Positions 35,801 through 44,800 of a stretch of DNA of 64,000 bases are shown here, in pieces. The DNA is from Gari tellinella (Eukaryota; Mollusca; Bivalvia; Cardiida; Psammobiidae), in the NCBI GenBank assembly GCA_922989275.2, contig OV277869.1, positions 22,578,189 through 22,642,188 of the forward strand, given 5' to 3'. The position numbers were made by a program, and so were the translations under genes. Below the pieces are notes generated by a model that was not told the origin of the DNA, did not search any database, and was given only the letters and a program-made list of their open reading frames with translations. Each line of letters begins with the position of its first letter. The first letter of the stretch is position 1.

Positions 35801-38800
35801 GAGACTATTCTAATAACATACAATGTCATAGAGGCATGAAGGAGAGAGAGTTATTCATAAATACAGTAAAACCTCTATTACCACCACTAAATTGTGTTAA
35901 TTAATATATGTTTTGGACAGGTGACAGCTATAAGCAAGGTAATAATAATCATAACTTTACTATCACATTGCTTTAAGCAGTCACGTGTCTTTTGTGCAAT
36001 CAAATTTGGCCTTCTTTTTAGTGGTCATAATAGAGAGGTTTTACTGTTTAACACATTCAACCCTAGTGATGATTATACTCATCATTTACAAACAGTCTAC
36101 CTGTGGGGATTACACTTGTCCTATACAAACAGTGTATATCCTGATCAGAGGGCTCCTTAATGAGCCCTCTGATCAGGGTCTACACTGTTTGTCATTTTGA
36201 AATATATTGTTAAAATCAACCCTAAATAGTCAAAATGTGTTTTACTTATTTTGAAATTGGAATGGTCCATTAAAATGTTCAGGGGTGAATGAGGTAATCA
36301 ATCAACACCATGTGCCCATGTCTTCATACCAGCTCTCTTTGGTCATCTTGGACGAGATCCATCTTGTGGACGAGACAGAACACCTTGGCCTCAGGTGAGT
36401 TCTGTAGGATGGCCTCCAGGCAGGACTGATAGTAGTGCATATCCTTCTCCAGTTCACGACTCTCCACATCAAACACATATATGAGCACCTCCACATTGCG
36501 AAAGATGTTGTCACGCTGACTAGCAAAGTAGTTCTCCATAAACGCCTCCTGACTAAAATAATGACACATTTCCAACACTTCAACATGAAGCATTTTAAAA
36601 TTGAGATTCAATATGGTTGATGAAAGGGTTAACATTTACTCTATCACCTATTTCTAGTTTTGAAGACAGGTGACCACTTAAAGCAGGTTGAAAGTAAAGC
36701 AGAATGACCTTAGGTACCTTTTTTCTTACTTTCAGCCTGCTTTAAGGATGTCGGCCTGTCTTTTTGAGCATTATGAAATTTCCGAAAAATTTTACGAACT
36801 CGTTTTAAAAAAAATGGTAAGAACTCATTTTTGGTGAATGCATACAGTAATAAAACACTATTTTCCCGGGGAAAAAATGGATTTTCGTTCCGGAAGGGAC
36901 TTTTTAAGTTTTATGTCCTATTCGTAGTTAACAGCATACACTGTTTTCATCAGAGACATACAGAGTAAGTCTCTGGTTTTCATAGGTAGGTTGTATTTTG
37001 TTACATCCGATTTCATTTCCATTTCTCAGAATATAAGCATGAAAATTTCATGGTAGTACTGTTTTAGTATAAATTATAGATAACTCAATAGATAAAATGA
37101 ATTTTTTTGGAAAAAAAATATTTTTGGTAAAAGTACACAAACAATTGAAAAAATGAGAAAAAATGGATTTTTTAGATAAAATGATCTATATCTTTTTTAA
37201 AAGATACGGGACCCTGTGTTTTTATTTGCTATTTCACTAAAACTTTTTGTTTGCAAGGCTAAAAACAACAAATAAAAAATTTGGTATCTAGTTTGCTACA
37301 ATTTGTAGGGCAATTTTCACAGTGCCTTATTCTCCCATTATAAAAAAGTGGGTGGGGTAAATTTTACTCCTTTCTGGTGAAATCAAATATTTTTATTTTG
37401 GATCTTGAAAAAACATTATTTTCAGGGTTTATTCTTAATATGATAATATAAATTAAGATACTTTTGTTACAAATAGATTGTTTAAATAAAGATTGAAAAA
37501 CCGTAGTACAAAAAAGTAGGAGTTTTTATGAAGCTTCAATTTTAGGGGGGTAGCCTTGAAAAATCTCAAATTGTGAAAAAGAAAGGTCCGGTACCCCCAC
37601 TTTTTTCACCCGTTTTGTCATAGAAACTAATTTTACTATCAGTATGCAAAGTTTGAAGAATTTGGTATTTACTTTACCAAGGTGCACCTACCCCCTTAAG
37701 CTACCATCTGCTAGGATATAGACAAGAGCCGCATGTGGCCCTACATCGCTCATCTGGTACCCATGGTTACGGTCATGGTGATGTCAATTTGAACAAGTGA
37801 TTTGAGAAAACCATGAATCATAATTTTGTCAAACTAAACTTAAATCGGACCAGTAGTTTCAGAGGAAAGGTTTTTTAACTTTTTCTATACAGTAATATAA
37901 GGTAAACTTGCCCCTCCCACTGGCGGCCATGTTTTGTAAGATAAAATGATTTTAAGAAATCTGGTAGAGGGTCATCAGTGGATCATTTGTGTAAAATCGT
38001 TTTCAATTTGGACATGTAGTTTCAGAGAAGAAGATTTTTAAAGTTTTCACTATATAGCCATATAAGGAAAATCTTCCCCAACCACTAGCAGTCATGTTTT
38101 TTGAGATAGGAAAATTATTTCAAGAAATCTGATAGACAGTCACCCATGGAGCATTTTGGTAAAATTATTTTCAATTTGGACCAGTAGTTTTGGACAAGAA
38201 GATTTTTAAAGTTTTTTCAATTGGTTGCAATGGCAACCACAATTTCAACTGGATCACCTATATTTGAAGAAATCTGAGAGAGTACCCTACAATGAACAAT
38301 CCTATGAAGTTTCAGTGAAATTGGCCATGTGGTTTCTGAGAAGAAGATCTTTAAAGATAAAGTTTGACGATGGACGGACGTTCTTACGCTACGATACTTA
38401 TGTGGCTATTTTCTATTGTTTTCTCTTGCGTGGCTAGCCACACAAGAGACAATTTCTTTTTGCTCTAACTTGGAATAGAATGATCTGGAGGCTAACCCTA
38501 CCCCTAACCCTATGTCCCACAACTGGCCAGGTTAATGTCACAAGAAATGGCCAGGTTAATGTCACAAGAGACGGCCAGGTTAATGTTTTTCTATTATGGG
38601 GCTAAGAATTTTAGGCACATAAGTATCCTAGCGTAGGCACGGACGGACACAGGGCGATCACAATAGCTCACCTTGGCACTTCGTGCCAGGTGAGCTAAAA
38701 ATATTTCTTAAGAGTACATGTTCATGACTCAGACTGTATAAATTGGAACTACTTTCTTCATCAGAGGAATAACTAAATGCATTGAAAGTCTCTTCTTTGG

Positions 38801-41800
38801 TGGAAAGGGTTATAAAATTTATGCAAAGAAATACACCAGCATTACCAACATTTAAAACACTAAGCCTTAATTCTGAAGTCATGGCGCAGTAGCTAAAATT
38901 TTACAGGAACCAATATATTAGATTAATTCAGTTTCCCAAAATATATTATAGATCCTTAAAACAATTAACTAGAACAAAACTTATCTGGAATCCTGTTTTT
39001 GCCTACCGGTAGATGTGTTTTTTGCTTGAATATGAAGTAGAAATTCTTACCCGCCACAGTCCCAGAGATTCAATACCAAGTTCCCAAGGAACCTAACATG
39101 TGAGTGTTCCACATCAACTGAAACAGTAAAACACCATTACGTAACTTTTTCCTCAAAAGCCTCAAGAGCAAATCACTCATGAATGTCCAACTGATATAGA
39201 TTTTGTGTTTATATCAGACAACTGCTTAACCCATTACCCCACAGCCAGTTTTCAGTTTTGAAGACAGGTGATGACTTAAAGGAGGTTGAAAGTAAAGCAG
39301 AATGTGTCTTATGGCACATTCTGCTTTATTTTCAGCCTGGTTTAAGCTACCATCTGCTAGGATATAGAAAATATTTCTTATGATATGTGTTCATGACTGT
39401 ATAAACAGGAACTGTTTTCTTCAGTGGAGGAATAAGTTATATTTATGGGGGAATGAGTTAAATGAAGATTTAAGCAGAATTTAAACTCCTTTAGATGACC
39501 GATGTTCATTGTGGACAGAGTTTCATATATGAATATTCATCATGTTAAGGGTTAATATACATACATGTATATTCATTTCATACTTCCCAGTGGTGAAATT
39601 ACCATTTTGACAAAGCCACTTTTGCTGCTGTTATGAGATTTCCTGTAGGGCTCCACAAGAATCATAGTCAATTGAGCGGTCCATCCTAATACCGCAAACC
39701 ACTGCAAACTAATCCCCATTCTAATACCGCAAACCACTAGTAGTCACGAGACAAACACTGTTGTTCCATGTACATGTATATGACGTCATCGTATATATAT
39801 GATGTCATTACTTCCTTTTTTTAACAATCCACCCTAATACACATGTACCGCAAACCACACATCCTATTATTCCTAATACCACAAACCACCGCAACTACCA
39901 TCCTAATACCACAAACCACTGCAAAACTTCCTTAAATCACCCTCCACAAATTGTTATTGGGATAAACAAAGTAATTCTATTGTAATTTAGTCATTTATTT
40001 ATAAATTATTAAGAATTACCCATAAAAATAATACAAAATACCCTGTAGCATACAGTGGGGTTTAATAAAGTGTGTGCAATGTGTGTTTACACGCATTTAC
40101 AAGATATTCAAAGTGTAACAAGATCTATACATAAAGCAGTATTTTGAGGTGGTTTGCGGTATTTAGAGGTGGTTTGTAGTGGTTTACGGTATTAGGATGA
40201 ACTTGGTTTGCGGTATTTAGAGGTGGTTTGCGGTATTTATAGGTGGTTTGCAGTAGTTTGCAGTGGTTTGCGGCATTAGGATGGACCCGTCAATTGAGTG
40301 GTATCGTGTAATTCCGACAGTCATATTAGTCAAGACTCAAGAACCACTCAACGGAAGAAAACGAATCCTAGATCAGATAACAATGAAATACTGATGAGGT
40401 CAAATCAATGATTCAGTGATGTCATGGTAGAGCAAAATGTCACAAAATTTAAGGTATTACTATTAGATGAAAAGTTGGGGCTCCACATGGTGTAAAATTT
40501 GTACCTTTGCTTTTAATAGACAAACAATTAAGTTCAAAAAGTCGTTTAAGAGCATGAAATGAAGAGAATAACTGTATTTTTCAGTGAAAGATTCAAATTT
40601 AAAACCATTCATGAAAATGATCAGACGTTATAATTTCACGAGCGGCGAAGTATAAATATATATATTTCTTACTTGTGGCTCCAAGTCGTCGAGTGTCTCT
40701 GGCAATATAGTTGGCAAATATGATAGACCTCATACTGGTCTTGCCAGACCCACTCTTCCCCATGAGTAATACCTGCGATATAAACAAACTGTGTGTCATG
40801 TCATGTTATAATTATAGACCAGGGGTGCCATTTCTCCCGATTTTTCCTAAATCTTCGAAAAAAAATTCTAGTACATGATAGCTTATAGCAGGCTGAAAGT
40901 AAAGCAGAATGCGCCTTAAGGCGCATTCTGCTTTACTTACACGCAGCTTTAAGCAGCCACGTGTCAACAAAACTACAGCCGAGGCTCATAAGTCTTTCCC
41001 CAAAATGGCTGCCGTTTTGTTCTCTACTCTAAGCACATGCAAATTTTAAACATCAACCAACTCAAATCGGTAACTTCAACTTAACTGAAACTTTCAGTAT
41101 TTTGAAATAGACCCGTTTTCTCTCAGAATATGTCGAATTCTTCTTGGAATAATCTCATAAACTGATTGTACATAGGCCTGACTGTAACGATCCCAAATGC
41201 CAAGAACATGTCTGATAAGCTGATACTTAATTTTGATATTCACTGCACGCTTGCACAAGTTAGTTTTCAAAGATTTCCACACACTTTTTATTATATTTAA
41301 GTCTGGGCGAACCATTGTAGCAATATTATCGTTCCTTTACCAGTCGATGGTGAGTGTAGATTTATGCTGAGTAGCACAGTTATCATGGACACTGTAGGGC
41401 TTATTTGAGAGCTTTTTAGCAATAAATGGCCACAAATGTGTGTCTAGAGCTTCAATATATTTCTCGAAATTGATATTACCATCAACTGATGTCAGGGTTC
41501 CAGCTCTGTCATAGGTTAAATAGCCCCTGAACACAACAGATGCTTTGCAATATTGGGTGGGGTCGGCATGGTTTTCCATGGCCTCACACTTCGGATCTTG
41601 TTTTCGGAGCTCCCTTGCCTTCAAAAACTCTTTATAAACTTTGAAATGGTAGATCTATCGATGTTTACCAATCGTGAAATTTTGTGAGCACTTTGAGAGT
41701 CCTTATTTAAATGACGAATAGCGTTTTTTCTACTAGCGTGTCATTTTCTTGCGTTTCACACTAGATATGTTACGAAGCACGATCAAAACAAATCAGTATC

Positions 41801-44800
41801 ATTTGTTTACAAATCAAAGTACTGTAGTACTGCAGGCTCGGACTTTCAGTTTAATGTAGAACAAAGTAATGCAGAAGTTTCTGCATTACCATTGCAGCCA
41901 TGCATTAAGCAGAAACCTGCAGCGCTTAAACTTTAAGTTTAAAGACCCTAAAGAATTTTGTACTGTGCATGTCTTATAATGCATCGTCTGCTATGACTAC
42001 TAGGTGAATGTTTACTACAAGGGAGTAAATACGGTGTTTAAATCACACAGGTACAGACTCAGGATCCTGAGTTTAAATCAGTGCTGCTATACGGTTTATC
42101 TGATAGTGACGTACCCAGCAACTGAAGCTCCGTTATAGCATAAGTAAACACCGTATGACAGGATTTGTTTGTAGGGGGAGCTAGTCTCGCACCAATTTCA
42201 TACAATAGGATTCGAAATAGGCTCTCCAACCAAAAATGGAGAAGTCATTATTCACTGTGTTAAAATTTCAATCTTCCTAGTAATTAAATCGCGGCGCTAT
42301 TAAAGTTTATCGAACGTGGCCATATTACTTAGCGTTACTTAGCGTTGTTTTCCGACACAGGTCCTGGTAGGTCCTCTTCGTCAGACTCTTTTTCTTGGCT
42401 TGCACTGGTGCTTCCGGTTCCTGCATTACTTGTGCAAACTAAATCACTTTTATAATTATAAAAGACCTCTTGATTTTCCCAAAATTTGTCTAGCCTATTT
42501 TTGAAAGTATTTACATTTTTAGCTGAGATGACATGTTCTGGGAGGCTATTCCAGATGTTTGATACTCTCACTGTAAAACTATATTTTCTTACATCTAACC
42601 TAGGTCTTTGTGAGAAGAGTAATTTTGAGTTACCCCTACCCCAATCTCTCAATGTGTTATCCTTTCTCATTTTTAGAAAACCTGCTACTTCGGGATCGTA
42701 TACCTGACTTATTATTTTGTACGTTTCTATCATATCCCCTCTGTATCTACGATATTTTAAGGTTGGAAGTTTGAGTTTTTTAAGTCTATCCTCATAGGTT
42801 AACTCGCTAAAATTTGGGAGTTGTTTTGTGGCTCTACGTTGGACGCCTTCTATTTGTTCATTAAATCTTTCTTTATGTGGATTCCATACTGAACTAGCAT
42901 AGTCTAGATGAGATCTGACAAGGGCTTTATAAAGTGGTAGGAAATTGTTTTGATCTAAATTGTAGAAGGTTCTTCTTATAATTGCTGCCATTGAATTTGC
43001 TTTCTTTACTTTTTCACAGATGTGATGTTCAAAACTTAATTTATTATCAACTATGACTCCTATGTCTTTTTCTTGGGTTATACGATCCAGTTCATTGTTC
43101 ATTAATTTATATGTGAAACTGCTTGGTGGTTCGTGTTTCCCTACATGTAGGAACTTGCATTTCTCTGGATGGAATTTGAGGAGCCATTTATTACTCCAGT
43201 TTGTGAGGCTTTCCAGGTCCTCCTGTAGTATCTCTCTATCTTTATCTTCCTTAATTTCCTTATAAATTTTAGTGTCGTCTGCAAATAGGAATACTGTCGA
43301 GTTGACTAGGTCTGGTAAGTCGTTTATGAATATGACGAACAGTACGGGACCAATGACGGACCCTTGGGGTATCCCTGAAGTGACTTTTTGCCAGTTAGAG
43401 GTTTGATCATTTATTGTGACCTGTTGTCTTCTGTCAGTTAAGAAGTCTTCAATCCACTTGATGACATCTTCATTGACTTTGTATGCTTCTAGTTTTTTTA
43501 GCAGTCTATTATGGGGGACAGTATCAAACGCCTTTTGGTAATCCATGTATATACAGTCAATTCCCTCACCTCAGTCTAAAGCCTCAGTCCATTCGTCCAG
43601 CACCTTAATTAATTGTAGGGAAGTTGATCTTCCGGATATAAAGCCATATTGCTTATCAGTAAATAATTTGTTAATCCTAAAGTGTTCTATAAGGTGGTCC
43701 CTAACTAGCCTTTCCATTACTTTACCTATAACAGAAGTCAGGCTTACCGGTCGATAGTTGCTGGCCAGTGATTTATTTCCCTTTTTATAAATAGCAGTGA
43801 TTCTTGCATCTTTCCATTCTTTTGGAACTTTTTTCTCTGATAGGGATTTATTGAATATCAAATTGAGTGGTACCATCAGAGTTCCCATTCACGTACAGAT
43901 GTACGTGATTCACATATAATTTCAAAAAATGACGCATAAAATCAATGCCCTGAACGTGCATGCACGTACAGATTTATGTTGCAGATAATGCCGAAATCGG
44001 ATGTAAGAAGACAAGTTTTATTAACAAACAGCAAAATACAAGTTAAACGTCAAAGTCTGGCGTGTCATTCATTTTCCTTATAGTGTCTGTCAGGCGCTTG
44101 ACAATTCTTATCATTCTTATTACGTAAAGCGCCTGGTTCACCCGCATCGCGAATATGATGATTAAGCGGTTTAAAATAGATTGTGGGATTTCCCGTCTCT
44201 GTGCCTAATAAAGTCGCTATTTTTTCTATCAATTTTTGTTTTTATAGTTCAATACTTATTTAGAGGAATACGTGTTTGAAAAATGCTGACAAATTATTAA
44301 AACAAAAAGTCCGGTCATGGGTCTAATTCTGGTCACTTTCGATTTCAAAACAGCGACGCCATTTTTTATGCGAAATCCAAACAACACAGTCGAAAAACTG
44401 GACGGGTTATCAGATGTATTTTATCCCGTCTATTAACAATGTTGAGGAAAATGCCTGATTTAGTGAGACACAGTCTAAGCATAGGACTACGCATTCGTGT
44501 AGTCTGCAAATATGTCGGCTAAGTCCCAATTGACGGCCTGGTTAAGAAATAATGTGAGAGATACGAACAGTACACATCCAAACAAATGATATAAAAATTT
44601 AGCGGTGGAACCACAAATTTCCAAAGATCATCCCTGGTGCATATCCATTGTTTGAATACAGATTGCTACTTTGTTATGGGACCACTCGTCGTAGATACCT
44701 CATAAGCCTTTTGGCCCCGGCCTCATCGTACTTTGTCCCTGGCGTCCTCGCATCAGAAGAAACAGAAAAACGTTTCATATGCACCCTCTGAAATTTGTCT

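Larger units (their letters stand above)
36628..38818 (-). mobile_element. Family A element broken by two insertions in RRAGA intron 3
   Basis: Pieces 36,628-36,747, 37,699-37,731 and 38,697-38,818 line up in order with an intact family A copy. The first gap is the TTAA insertion, the second a family G repeat. Confidence 0.75.
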
